A DNA stretch of 46,928 nucleotides from NCBI GenBank assembly GCA_023666125.1, contig JAMPCN010000010.1, positions 1 through 46,928 on the forward strand, read 5' to 3'. The notes under the pieces are model-generated. The model had not been told where the DNA came from and searched no databases. It saw nothing but the letters and a program-made list of their open reading frames with translations. Each line of letters starts with the position of its first letter. Position 1 is the first letter of the stretch. A program made the position numbers and the translations under genes. The DNA is from Bacillus sp. (in: firmicutes). GTDB lineage: Bacteria; Bacillota; Clostridia; Lachnospirales; Lachnospiraceae. Of this stretch, positions 7,812 to 17,317 are shown in pieces.

Positions 7812-8567
7812 CTATTTTGACACCAAAATATCCTTCTCTTTGCGGGAATACACGCACCCGCAATAATTCTGCCTGTACAAATCATATTCTTTAGATAGCA
7901 CAATGGAACGCTGATATCCGCCACGCTTCTTAAAATCGGAGGGCAGCCATTTTATGCCATACTCTATGGAAAGCCGCTCCCCTATCTCGTTTAGCTTTGC
8001 CGCATTTTTTAAAGGGCTGATTGTCAGCGTCGTCGTAAAATAATCATACGCCCCTGCCAAAGCCTCCTTTGCCGTCTTTCTAAGCCGCAGTTCATAACAG
8101 ACGAAACACCGCTCGCCGCCCTCCGGACACTGTTCTAAACCTTTTGCAATCTCAAAAAATCGTTCCGGCTCGTAATCACCCTCTATTATCTCGATGTAAT
8201 AGCCGCTTCGCGCCGGACCAGGCTGCAATCCCTTATCCTGCGGCTGTCCGTCCGACGCAGCCTCATCTTGCTGCAATCCGCCCTCCGCAGCTTTCATTGC
8301 CGCTCTGTTATACGCCGCAATCAGCCGTTTCTGCTCCGCTACGCGCTTTTGATATTCCGGCTCTGATGAGATATTGGGATTATAGTAAAACACGGTAATC
8401 CGAAAATACTGCCGCAGATATTCCAGTACATAACTGGAACACGGCGCACAGCAGCTATGCAGCAAAAGACGGGGCGGATATGTCTCCTCCAACCCCGTCA
8501 CCGTGCTATCCGCAATCCCTTCTATTATCTTATCCAATTCTTTCTGATAATTTCTAATCGCGTTCAC
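7812..8567 (-). CDS. queH: Epoxyqueuosine reductase QueH (DUF208)
   Basis: Catalyses the last step of queuosine biosynthesis, reducing epoxyqueuosine in tRNA; it is the cobalamin-independent alternative to QueG. The 251-aa protein shows the N-terminal HSCCAPCSS motif (Cys39, 40, 43), the middle CPEGGERCFVCYELR Cys cluster and the C-terminal YCGCVYSR. These bind the Fe-S cluster and metal site known for QueH. A Gln/Gly/Asp-rich segment of about 35 residues after EQKRLIAAYN is unusual and looks like a disordered insertion. The start is GTG preceded by a GAGG ribosome site. It lies between carB and argS on the same strand. Confidence 0.92.
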   Translation of the reverse strand: MNAIRNYQKELDKIIEGIADSTVTGLEETYPPRLLLHSCCAPCSSYVLEYLRQYFRITVFYYNPNISSEPEYQKRVAEQKRLIAAYNRAAMKAAEGGLQQDEAASDGQPQDKGLQPGPARSGYYIEIIEGDYEPERFFEIAKGLEQCPEGGERCFVCYELRLRKTAKEALAGAYDYFTTTLTISPLKNAAKLNEIGERLSIEYGIKWLPSDFKKRGGYQRSIVLSKEYDLYRQNYCGCVYSRKEKDILVSK

Positions 8568-8606
8568 AACGCCTCTTTCCTCTCCGCTTTACAAAGTCTC
8601 CTGATT

Positions 8607-11600
8607 CTATGACCTTCTCGCAATCGTCGCAATATCCACAAGATGCAGTTCCCCCTGTGAAGCCGCATTCTCTAAGCTTGCCACAAGAGCCGCCGCCGTA
8701 TCCATCGCCGTGATACAGTAGATACCGGTCTCAATAGCAGTTCTTCTGATGAGAAAACCATCTCTGCTCTTATCGCGCCCCTGCGTAGGCGTATCGATGA
8801 CAAGGTCGATTTTGTGTCCTAAAATTAAATCCATGACAGTCGGGGATTCCTGCTGTATCTTATTGACTTTTCTTGCCTTGACGCCGGCGTCCTGCAAAGC
8901 TGCCGCCGTGCTTCTCGTCGCATAAATCTTATAGCCCAGCTTCTCAAAGCGGCGCGCTACCTCGATAGCCTCCCCCTTATCGGCGTCTTTTACCGTAATA
9001 ATCATCTGTTTATACTTCGGCAGGTTGATGCCCGCGCCCAGAAACGCTTTATATAACGCTTCATTGAAAGTCTTGGCAATGCCAAGGCATTCACCCGTCG
9101 ATTTCATCTCCGGCCCTAAGCTGATTTCCGCGCCGCGGATTTTCTCAAAGGAAAATACCGGCATCTTAATCGCAAAGTAGTCCGCCGCCGGCTGTAATCC
9201 CGGCTCATAGCCAAGGTCGCGGATTTTTTTACCGATAATCACTTCCGTCGCCAAATCCACAATCGGAATACCCGTTACCTTGCTGATATACGGCACGGTA
9301 CGGGAAGAACGGGGATTGACCTCGATAACATAGACCTCGTCTCCTACCGCGATAAACTGAATATTGATTAAACCGATGACATGTAATGCCTTTGCCAGCC
9401 GTCTGGAATATTCCGCTATCGTTTCTTTTACTTTCTCACTGACTGTCGGCGCCGGATAGACGGAAATACTGTCTCCTGAATGGACGCCCGTCCTCTCGAT
9501 ATGCTCCATAATGCCCGGAATCAGAATATCCGTACCGTCGCATACCGCATCGACCTCTAACTCTTTTCCCTGCAGATATTTATCGACCAGAATCGGGTGG
9601 TCCTGCTCATAACGGTTGATAACCGCCATAAATTCTTCAATCTCCTTATCGGAAATGGCTATCTGCATTCCCTGTCCGCCCAACACATAAGAGGGACGCA
9701 CTAAAACGGGATAACCGAGCCTGTTGGCAACCTCTTTTGCCTCCTCGGCGGTATAGACCGTGCCGCCCGCCGCCCTGGGAATCTCCGTTTCTTCCAGAAT
9801 CTTGTCAAATAACTCCCTGTCCTCGGCGGCATCCACATCCTCCGCCTTAGTTCCCAGAATCGGAACGCCCATTTTCATCAGGCTTTCCGTCAGTTTAATT
9901 GCCGTCTGCCCGCCAAACTGTACAACCGCTCCGTCAGGTTTTTCAACATTGACAATATTCTCCACATCCTCCGGCGTCAACGGTTCAAAATACAGTTTAT
10001 CCGCAATATCAAAATCAGTGCTGACCGTCTCCGGGTTATTATTAATAATAATGGTCTCGTAACCCTCTCTTGCAAAAGCCCATGTCGCATGAACGGAGCA
10101 GTAATCAAATTCGATTCCCTGTCCGATACGGATAGGACCGGAGCCAAGCACCAGTACTTTCTTCTTTGGATGTGTTTCCTCCACTTCCGTTTCCGAACCG
10201 AATACGGAATAGTAGTAAGGGGTACTTGCCGCAAATTCCGCCGCACAGGTATCCACCATCTTAAATGCCGCCACGATGCCGTTTTCATAGCGCATTTTCT
10301 TGATTTCATCCTCTGTTTTTCCGCTCAATCCAGCAATGACATTATCCGGAAATTCAATCCGCTTTGCCTCTTTTAATAATTCCACGGTCAGCGGCTCTTT
10401 TTCCAGTCTTTCTTCCATCTCCGTTAAAATAGCAATCTTATCAATAAACCAGACATCCACCATGGTGATATCATGAATCGTATCGTAGTCGATGCCTTTC
10501 CGAATTGCTTCCGCAATAATATAGATTCTCTGGTCGTCCACAATTTTCATCCGCTCGAGCAATTCTTCTTTCGATAACTCTGAAAAATCATAGCTGCGCA
10601 GACAGTCCACATGCTGTTCCAAGGAACGGATGGCTTTCATCAGCGCGCCCTCAAAGTTATTGCCAATACTCATAACTTCTCCGGTCGCTTTCATCTGCGT
10701 TGTCAATGTGCGTTTTGCCGTAATAAATTTATCGAACGGCAGTCTTGGTATTTTTACGACACAATAGTCAAGCGTCGGTTCAAAACTGGCATAAGTCTTG
10801 CCCGTAATGGCGTTTTTAATCTCATCGAGCGTATAACCGAGCGCAATCTTTGCCGCCACCTTGGCAATCGGATATCCCGTCGCCTTGGAAGCAAGCGCCG
10901 AAGAACGGCTCACACGTGGATTTACTTCAATCACGCAGTATTCAAAGCTGGTCGGGTGCAGAGCAAACTGCACGTTGCATCCGCCCGTAATCGCCAGTTC
11001 GTTAATGATATTGAGTGCGGAACTTCTAAGCATCTGATATTCTTTATCCCCCAACGTCTGCGAGGGAGCAACGACGATACTGTCGCCCGTGTGGACGCCT
11101 ACCGGGTCGATATTTTCCATATTACAAACGGTGATGCAGTTGCCCGCGCCGTCGCGCATCACTTCGTATTCGATTTCTTTCCAGCCCGCTATGCAGCGTT
11201 CCACCAAAACCTGCCCCACACGGGAAAGGCGCAGGCCATTGGCAAGAATCTCCTCCAGTTCCAACTGGTTATGGGCAATGCCGCCGCCGGAACCGCCCAG
11301 CGTATATGCCGGACGAAGCACAACCGGATAACCGATTTGATTCGCAAAATCCACACCGTCCTGAATGTTTTCCACAACAAGAGAGGGCGCGCACGGCTCC
11401 CCAATTTTTTCCATCGTCTCTTTAAATTCCAGCCTGTCTTCCGCTTTCTTAATCGTCTTTGCCGTCGTACCTAGAAGCGTAACGCCGTGTTCTTTTAAAA
11501 ATCCCGACTCATCTAACTCCATGCCGAGATTTAAGCCCGCCTGGCCGCCCATATTCGGTAAAAGGCTGTCCGGTTTTTCTTTTATAATAATCTGTTCCAG

Positions 11601-11819
11601 CACCTCGACCGTCAAAGGTTCAATATAAACTTTATCCGCAATATCGCCGTCCGTCATAATCGTTGCAGGATTGGAATTGACTAAAATAACCTCCATTCCT
11701 TCTTCTTTTAAGGAACGGCACGCCTGCGTACCCGCATAATCAAATTCCGCCGCCTGCCCAATCACAATCGGCCCCGAGCCTATTACCAACACTCTCTTCA
11801 CATTCGGATTCTTTGGCAT
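8607..11819 (-). CDS. carB: Carbamoyl-phosphate synthase, large subunit
   Basis: Makes carbamoyl phosphate for pyrimidine and arginine synthesis together with CarA. At 1,070 aa it has the usual full length. Two homologous ATP-grasp halves each begin with a VLVxGSGPIxIGQ segment (residues about 10 and 555), each has the GGQ-containing phosphate-binding loop, and each ends with the NPRxSRSSAL / NPRSSRTVPY metal and active-site signature. A C-terminal MGS-like allosteric domain (from about 935) completes it. GGAGG lies upstream of the ATG. The gene follows carA across a 157-nt gap that contains a structured repeat. Confidence 0.97.
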   Translation of the reverse strand: MPKNPNVKRVLVIGSGPIVIGQAAEFDYAGTQACRSLKEEGMEVILVNSNPATIMTDGDIADKVYIEPLTVEVLEQIIIKEKPDSLLPNMGGQAGLNLGMELDESGFLKEHGVTLLGTTAKTIKKAEDRLEFKETMEKIGEPCAPSLVVENIQDGVDFANQIGYPVVLRPAYTLGGSGGGIAHNQLELEEILANGLRLSRVGQVLVERCIAGWKEIEYEVMRDGAGNCITVCNMENIDPVGVHTGDSIVVAPSQTLGDKEYQMLRSSALNIINELAITGGCNVQFALHPTSFEYCVIEVNPRVSRSSALASKATGYPIAKVAAKIALGYTLDEIKNAITGKTYASFEPTLDYCVVKIPRLPFDKFITAKRTLTTQMKATGEVMSIGNNFEGALMKAIRSLEQHVDCLRSYDFSELSKEELLERMKIVDDQRIYIIAEAIRKGIDYDTIHDITMVDVWFIDKIAILTEMEERLEKEPLTVELLKEAKRIEFPDNVIAGLSGKTEDEIKKMRYENGIVAAFKMVDTCAAEFAASTPYYYSVFGSETEVEETHPKKKVLVLGSGPIRIGQGIEFDYCSVHATWAFAREGYETIIINNNPETVSTDFDIADKLYFEPLTPEDVENIVNVEKPDGAVVQFGGQTAIKLTESLMKMGVPILGTKAEDVDAAEDRELFDKILEETEIPRAAGGTVYTAEEAKEVANRLGYPVLVRPSYVLGGQGMQIAISDKEIEEFMAVINRYEQDHPILVDKYLQGKELEVDAVCDGTDILIPGIMEHIERTGVHSGDSISVYPAPTVSEKVKETIAEYSRRLAKALHVIGLINIQFIAVGDEVYVIEVNPRSSRTVPYISKVTGIPIVDLATEVIIGKKIRDLGYEPGLQPAADYFAIKMPVFSFEKIRGAEISLGPEMKSTGECLGIAKTFNEALYKAFLGAGINLPKYKQMIITVKDADKGEAIEVARRFEKLGYKIYATRSTAAALQDAGVKARKVNKIQQESPTVMDLILGHKIDLVIDTPTQGRDKSRDGFLIRRTAIETGIYCITAMDTAAALVASLENAASQGELHLVDIATIARRS

Positions 11820-11887
11820 CTTCTTTCCTCCATACTAACTCTTAAGTTTATCTCTGCCTTATCTCTATTTCTATCCCTTCATAACCC

Positions 11888-11973
11888 GACAGAATGCTCT
11901 TTACGCATTCTGTCAGGCGAAGCATAGAAACTCTCAATAAGCGTCCTTTGCTTATTTAGAGTTTTTCTTCGTC
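11888..11973 (-). repeat. Structured intergenic element, copy A (between carA and carB)
   Basis: Two adjoining structures. One is a perfect 10-bp hairpin GACAGAATGC/GCATTCTGTC (11888-11914). The other is a nested stem: outer GGCGAAG/CTTCGTC (11916-11973), then AAACTCT/AGAGTTT, then AATAAGC/GCTTATT closed by GTCCTTT. Read in the direction of transcription it begins three bases after the carA stop. The same architecture and the GGACGC core recur in copy B (26679-26789). Confidence 0.75.
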
Positions 11974-11976
11974 TTG

Positions 11977-13188
11977 TTACTTTTTCGCCTTCTTCATCAT
12001 GGTAATAAACCTGTCAAACAAATCCCCCGAATCCTGCGGCCCCGGACACGCCTCCGGATGGAACTGCACGGTGAAAATATTCTTTCCCGTATAAGAAAGC
12101 CCCTCGTTTGTTCCGTCGTTGACATTGATAAATGCCGGCGTCGCCACGGCGGGATTTAATTTATCCATATCCACGACATACCCATGATTTTGTGAGGAAA
12201 TATAGACCCTGCCGCTTTGTAAATCCTTTACGGGATGGTTGCCCCCGCGGTGTCCGTATTTCATCTTAAACGTATCCGCACCCGTCGCAAGCGCCATCAA
12301 CTGATGCCCCAGACAGATTGCAAAAATCGGTATATCGGTATCATAAAGTTTTTTAATCTCCGCAATAATTTCACTGCATTCTTTCGGGTCTCCAGGTCCG
12401 TTGCTAAGCATAATGCCGTCCGGCTTATCCGCTATAATTTCCGTCGCCGCAGTCCTTGCGGGATAAACCGTCACATCACAGCCCCTTGCCGCAAGCGACT
12501 TGGCGATATTGTCTTTTGCGCCATAATCAAGCAGCGCCACGCGCAGCCCCTGTCCTTCTATCTTACGTACAAGACTTGGCTTTTTCTCTCTTTTTCCCGC
12601 GGCAAACCTTTCTGCGTCAAAATGCGAACTTCCCGAAACAGGCCCATTATCCGCAATATCTTTTGCTCCTTTTAACTCATATTTATTTTGGCAGGACACG
12701 GCCTCCACCACTTTGCCGGTCGTATAAGCTTTTAAATCAGGCAGAATTTGGGAAAACGCCTCTTCTTTTCCTGCCTGCCCGAAACGCTCATCTGTCGTAA
12801 TCATGCCGTTCATCGTGCCTTTTTCACGCAGAATTTTCGTAAGCGTCCTTGTATCGATTCCGGCGATGCCGGGGATATCATATTTTTCCAGAAACTCCTG
12901 AATCGTCATATCACATCTGAAATTACTTGGGATTCTGCTTAATTCTCTGACGATAAAACCATCAAGACAGGGCTTTGGCGATTCCATATCCTCATTACAG
13001 ATACCGTAATTTCCAATCAAAGGATAGGTCATACAGACGGCTTGTCCGGCATAAGACGGGTCTGTCAGCACTTCCAGATAACCAGCCATAGAGGTGTTAA
13101 AAACAATTTCACTGATGATTTCTTTTTGGGCGCCGATGTGGGTTCCCTCAAACACCGTGCCGTCTTCCAATATTAAAAATGCCTTCAT
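11977..13188 (-). CDS. carA: Carbamoyl-phosphate synthase, small (glutaminase) subunit
   Basis: Class I glutamine amidotransferase subunit (403 aa) that feeds ammonia to CarB. The N-terminal CPSase small-chain domain is about 1-130. The GATase domain has the nucleophile Cys292 in FAICLGHQLMAL and the His of QFHPEACPG near 378. A short Ser/Lys-rich linker (about 180-210) separates the two. It is transcribed ahead of carB. The start is ATG at 13188, which overlaps the stop of a tiny upstream reading frame (13185-13199). Confidence 0.96.
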   Translation of the reverse strand: MKAFLILEDGTVFEGTHIGAQKEIISEIVFNTSMAGYLEVLTDPSYAGQAVCMTYPLIGNYGICNEDMESPKPCLDGFIVRELSRIPSNFRCDMTIQEFLEKYDIPGIAGIDTRTLTKILREKGTMNGMITTDERFGQAGKEEAFSQILPDLKAYTTGKVVEAVSCQNKYELKGAKDIADNGPVSGSSHFDAERFAAGKREKKPSLVRKIEGQGLRVALLDYGAKDNIAKSLAARGCDVTVYPARTAATEIIADKPDGIMLSNGPGDPKECSEIIAEIKKLYDTDIPIFAICLGHQLMALATGADTFKMKYGHRGGNHPVKDLQSGRVYISSQNHGYVVDMDKLNPAVATPAFINVNDGTNEGLSYTGKNIFTVQFHPEACPGPQDSGDLFDRFITMMKKAKK

Positions 13189-13199
13189 GTAATAACCAT
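13185..13199 (-). promoter_or_regulatory. Minimal upstream ORF overlapping the carA start (MVIT-stop)
   Basis: On the minus strand AAAGAAAGGGC is followed by ATG GTT ATT ACA TGA. The TGA overlaps the carA ATG (ATGA). AAAGG is 13 nt from the carA ATG but only 2 nt from the upstream ATG. Nearly the same AAAGG-N-ATGG arrangement, with the same 13-nt spacing, precedes argS and the GH42 gene. The leader geometry therefore looks conserved rather than accidental. Confidence 0.45.
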
Positions 13200-13208
13200 G
13201 CCCTTTCT

Positions 13209-13481
13209 TTATTCTTTTGTCTGCTTCCTTTGCGTAATCGTTTCATTATAGCATAAGAAGACATAGGATTTCAATGGGCGAAACAGGGAAAATCGGAATA
13301 TCCGGGCGAAAGGCTTTAGACGCTTTGACGGCATAATGAATGATAGATATTCCCGGCACGGCACGCGCCGCAAAAAGGCCGCCTGCAATAGTTCATTATG
13401 ATAATGCAACATATCCGGCAGCCATATCGTGTGCGTCTTTTTCATCGCTCTTGTAAATTCTGCTCCCTGTGAAAATTTCAT
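13209..13481 (-). pseudogene. Remnant of a 2-hydroxyacyl-CoA dehydratase activase-like gene
   Basis: A 90-codon reading frame begins with ATGA overlapping the purL stop. Its first third (F T R A M K K T H T I W L P D M, then LLQAAF) resembles the segment FTxEMKKTxTIL.PxM...LLEAAF of the large BadF/BcrA-type CoA-dehydratase activase proteins. After about residue 37 similarity stops in all three frames and the rest is Arg/Phe/Ser-rich without recognisable sequence. The parent proteins exceed 1,000 aa, so this would be a short decayed fragment stranded between purL and carA. The resemblance is recalled, not searched. A novel small protein coupled to purL is the alternative. Confidence 0.45.
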
Positions 13482-16400
13482 CTAAAGTACGCAACTCCCG
13501 ACTCAAATATCTTCAAATCCTGTTCTCCGTAAATATTAACCGCAACGCCGTCTCCTCTTCTCTCCGAATGCGCCATCTTGCCAAGGCAGCGTCCGTCAGG
13601 AGAGGTAATTCCCTCAATCGCCGCATAGGAACCATTAATATTCCACTCTTCGTCCATGGATACGTTACCGTCAGCATCCGCATATTGGGTAGCGACCTGA
13701 CCGTTTGCAAACAGTTTATCCAGCCACTTTTCGGAAGCGACAAAACGCCCCTCGCCATGGGATGCCGGATTTACATAAGTATTTCCCACAACCGCTTGCT
13801 GAAGCCATGGCGACTTATTGGAAACCACTTTAATATATGCCATCTTGGATATATGGCGGTTAATCGTATTAAATGTCAAAGTCGGCGAATCCTCCTGCTG
13901 TCCTGTAATCTCACCATAAGGCACAAGACCGAGTTTGATAAGCGCCTGGAACCCGTTACAGATACCGAGCGCAAGGCCGTCTCTTTCCTGCAAAAGCTTC
14001 ATGACCGCCTCTTTCATCTTCGCATTCTGGAACGCCGTTGCAAAGAACTTGGCGGAACCATCCGGCTCATCACCTGCAGAAAAGCCGCCCGGGAACATGA
14101 TGATCTGCGCTCTGCCGATGGCCTTTTCAAATACCTCTACGCTCTCTATGATATCCTGAGGTGTCATGTTTTTAAATACTTCCGTTATCACATCCGCCCC
14201 GGCATTCGTAAATGCCTTTGCGCTGTCATATTCACAGTTCGTACCCGGGAAGACCGGAATAAATACGGTAGGCCTTGCCACTTTATGCTTACAGATATAA
14301 ATATTGTCCGCCTGATATTCTTTGGACTCTACCGGACTCTTATCTTTCCCCGCCGTATACGGGAAGACTTTATCGAGGGTGGAAGTCCATGCGCCGAGTG
14401 CTTCTTCCATTGTCACTTTTACATCGCCATAAACAAATACGGGTTCTTTCGCCACCGTCGCAACAATCTGATAATCCGACTTTTCCCATTCTTTCCTGCC
14501 CGCAAGTTCCTCTGCCGCCTCCTTAGGCATTTCGGCCACGATATCGCCCAATCCATTGGCAAAAAACACAGCTTCCGGCAGTGTCTTTTCTATGATTAAT
14601 CCAAACTTATTACCAAATGCCATCTGGCTGACCGCCGCCGCCACGCCTTTAGCATCCACCGCATAGGCGGAAACGATTTTCTTTTCCGACATTAATGTCA
14701 TAATTTTATCGTATAATGCCATAACCTTTGCAAAAACAGGCAAATCATACTCGTCTTTGGCAATCTTAAACCATACCAGCTTATTACCGGGTTTTTTCAA
14801 TTCCGGACTGATAATATCCTGCTTCTTACCGATATCTACCGCGAAAGAAACAAGTGTCGGCGGCACGTCAATGTCGTTAAAGGTTCCCGACATGGAATCT
14901 TTTCCGCCGATAGACGGCAGTCCGTATTCCATCTGCGCCCGATATGCGCCAAGAAGCGCGGCAAAAGGCTGGCTCCAACGCTGTGGCTGCTCACTCATGC
15001 GCCTGAAATATTCCTGGAAAGTAAAGCGGATTTTCTTATAATCTCCGCCGTTTGCCACAATCTTTGCCATGGACTCCGTTACCGCATAAATCGCGCCATG
15101 ATACGGACTCCAACTTGATAAATACGGGTCAAAGCCATAACTCATCATTGTTACGGTATCTGTCTTCCCTTCCAAGACAGGAAGCTTCGCCACCATCGCT
15201 TGCGTCTGCGTCAACTGATATTTTCCGCCATATGGCATATAGACGCTGCCCGCGCCGATAGAAGCGTCGAACATTTCCACCAGGCCCTTTTGCGAACAGA
15301 CATTTAAATCATGCAGCAGGGCAAGCCACGCCGCTTTCACGTCATTTTTTTGCAAAGCCTCTTCCACGGCAGGAATCGCCGTCTTTTTCATATAATTGTC
15401 ATCCGGCTTTGGCATATTCACACGCACGGAAGTTTCCTGATGCGCACCGTTCGTATCCAAAAACGCTCTGGAAATATTGACTATCTCTTTTCCGCGCCAT
15501 GTAAGCACCAGCCGCGGCTCTTTCGTTACATGCGCAACCGCGACGGCCTCCAGATTTTCCTGTGCCGCATATTTCAAAAATTCATCCGTATTTTCAGGGG
15601 AAACCACAACCGCCATTCTTTCCTGGGATTCTGAAATAGCCAGTTCCGTACCGTCTAAGCCTGCATACTTTTTCGGTACTTTATCCAAATCCACAACCAA
15701 ACCGTCAGCCAGCTCTCCAATCGCTACGGAGACGCCGCCTGCGCCAAAATCATTGCATTTTTTGATTAATCTGCTGACTTCCTGTCTGCGGAACAGCCTC
15801 TGAATCTTACGTTCCGTCGGCGCATTTCCTTTCTGCACCTCCGCGCCGCATGTCTCGATAGAACTTTCCGTATGCACCTTGGAAGAACCCGTTGCGCCGC
15901 CGCAGCCATCGCGTCCGGTTCTGCCTCCTAACAGGATGATGATATCTCCAGGGTCGGAAGCCGCGCGAATTACATTCTTTCTCGGAGCCGCGCCCATAAC
16001 CGCACCAATTTCCATTCTCTTAGCCACATAATCAGGGTGATAAATTTCCTTTACCAGTCCGGTCGCAAGACCAATCTGGTTACCGTAGGAAGAATAACCG
16101 CCCGCCGCGCCGCGCACCAGCTTTTTCTGGGAAAGCTTTCCTTTTAAGGTTGCCGCCACCGGCACTGTCGGGTCGGCCGCGCCCGTCACACGCATGGCCT
16201 GATATACATAACCGCGCCCGGAAAGCGGGTCACGGATAGCGCCGCCAAGACAGGTCGCCGCACCACCAAACGGTTCTATTTCGGTCGGATGGTTATGCGT
16301 TTCATTCTTAAAAAAGACAAGCCACTCCTCGGTAACCGGCCCGTTTCCGTAATCCATCTCCACCGGCACAATCACGGAACAGGCGTTAATTTCATCGGAC

Positions 16401-17290
16401 TGCTCCATATCGTCCAGCTTTCCGTCTTTTTTCAGTTTCCGCATTGCAATCAATGCCAAATCCATCAGGCAGACAAACTTATCGCTCCTGCCCGCAAAAA
16501 TCTCCTCTCTTTTCGCCAGATAATCTTCATAAGTATCCCGAATCGGCTTCTGATAATATCCGTCATCAAAGGTAACATCTTTTAATTCCGTCGAAAATGT
16601 CGTATGACGGCAGTGATCCGACCAGTAGGTATCCAGCACGCGGACTTCCGTCATCGTCGGCTCCCTGTGTTCCTCATTCTGATAATAATTTCGGATATGT
16701 AAAAAATCCTTAAACGTCATCGCCAATCCAAGCGAATCATACAGTTTCTTAAATTCTGCTTCCGGCATGGAGCAAAATCCCGTCATAACCGCCACATCAG
16801 CAGGCTCTTCATACACCGTAACCAACGTGTCCGGCTTATTCATATCCGTTTCTCTGGAATCGACCGGATTGATACAGTATGCCTTGATTTTTTCAAATTC
16901 TTCTTCCGAAATCTGTCCTGTTATTAAATATGTGACAGCAGTCCTGATAATAGGAGCCTCATCCTCTTTTAAAAATGCCACGCATTGTACAGCGGAATCG
17001 GCTCTCTGGTCAAACTGCCCCGGTAGATATTCCACGCTGAATACCTTGCCGTCTGCAGGAATCTCTATCTTTTCTTCATACAAAATATCCACGGGCGGCT
17101 CCGAAAATACGGTTCTGCACGCCTTTTCAAATATTTCGTCAGATATATTCTCCACATCATAACGGATAAACACTCTTACCCCGCTTACTCCCGAAATGCC
17201 AAGATAGCTTCCAATTTCCTCCTGCAGCTCCTTAGCCTTAACCGCAAACGGCTCCTTTTTTTCCACATAAATACGTCTTACCTTGCCCAT
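13478..17290 (-). CDS. purL: Phosphoribosylformylglycinamidine synthase, single-chain form
   Basis: Fourth step of purine synthesis: FGAR plus glutamine and ATP give FGAM. At 1,270 aa it is the large single-polypeptide type that fuses PurS-, PurL- and PurQ-like domains. The N-terminal region matches PurS. The AIRS-like halves carry NETHNHPTEIEPFGGAATC, GGRTGRDGCGGATG and PSIGGKDSMSGTF. The C-terminal amidotransferase has PGGFSAGDEPDGS and the nucleophile Cys in ALGICNGFQAL, with a terminal SHGEGRF motif. AAGGAG precedes the ATG at 17290. The gene follows a TetR gene by 27 nt. Confidence 0.96.
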   Translation of the reverse strand: MGKVRRIYVEKKEPFAVKAKELQEEIGSYLGISGVSGVRVFIRYDVENISDEIFEKACRTVFSEPPVDILYEEKIEIPADGKVFSVEYLPGQFDQRADSAVQCVAFLKEDEAPIIRTAVTYLITGQISEEEFEKIKAYCINPVDSRETDMNKPDTLVTVYEEPADVAVMTGFCSMPEAEFKKLYDSLGLAMTFKDFLHIRNYYQNEEHREPTMTEVRVLDTYWSDHCRHTTFSTELKDVTFDDGYYQKPIRDTYEDYLAKREEIFAGRSDKFVCLMDLALIAMRKLKKDGKLDDMEQSDEINACSVIVPVEMDYGNGPVTEEWLVFFKNETHNHPTEIEPFGGAATCLGGAIRDPLSGRGYVYQAMRVTGAADPTVPVAATLKGKLSQKKLVRGAAGGYSSYGNQIGLATGLVKEIYHPDYVAKRMEIGAVMGAAPRKNVIRAASDPGDIIILLGGRTGRDGCGGATGSSKVHTESSIETCGAEVQKGNAPTERKIQRLFRRQEVSRLIKKCNDFGAGGVSVAIGELADGLVVDLDKVPKKYAGLDGTELAISESQERMAVVVSPENTDEFLKYAAQENLEAVAVAHVTKEPRLVLTWRGKEIVNISRAFLDTNGAHQETSVRVNMPKPDDNYMKKTAIPAVEEALQKNDVKAAWLALLHDLNVCSQKGLVEMFDASIGAGSVYMPYGGKYQLTQTQAMVAKLPVLEGKTDTVTMMSYGFDPYLSSWSPYHGAIYAVTESMAKIVANGGDYKKIRFTFQEYFRRMSEQPQRWSQPFAALLGAYRAQMEYGLPSIGGKDSMSGTFNDIDVPPTLVSFAVDIGKKQDIISPELKKPGNKLVWFKIAKDEYDLPVFAKVMALYDKIMTLMSEKKIVSAYAVDAKGVAAAVSQMAFGNKFGLIIEKTLPEAVFFANGLGDIVAEMPKEAAEELAGRKEWEKSDYQIVATVAKEPVFVYGDVKVTMEEALGAWTSTLDKVFPYTAGKDKSPVESKEYQADNIYICKHKVARPTVFIPVFPGTNCEYDSAKAFTNAGADVITEVFKNMTPQDIIESVEVFEKAIGRAQIIMFPGGFSAGDEPDGSAKFFATAFQNAKMKEAVMKLLQERDGLALGICNGFQALIKLGLVPYGEITGQQEDSPTLTFNTINRHISKMAYIKVVSNKSPWLQQAVVGNTYVNPASHGEGRFVASEKWLDKLFANGQVATQYADADGNVSMDEEWNINGSYAAIEGITSPDGRCLGKMAHSERRGDGVAVNIYGEQDLKIFESGVAYFR

Positions 17291-17317
17291 AGCGCCATTC
17301 TCCTTTTGCTCACCAGC

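Noticed and set aside
10611-11474. Plus-strand 287-codon open frame
   Set aside because: Antisense to carB, which is full length with all motifs; the frame has no recognisable domain.
13469-14599. Plus-strand 376-codon open frame
   Set aside because: Entirely antisense to the C-terminal part of purL; Arg/His/Ile-rich composition and no ribosome site mark it as a shadow.
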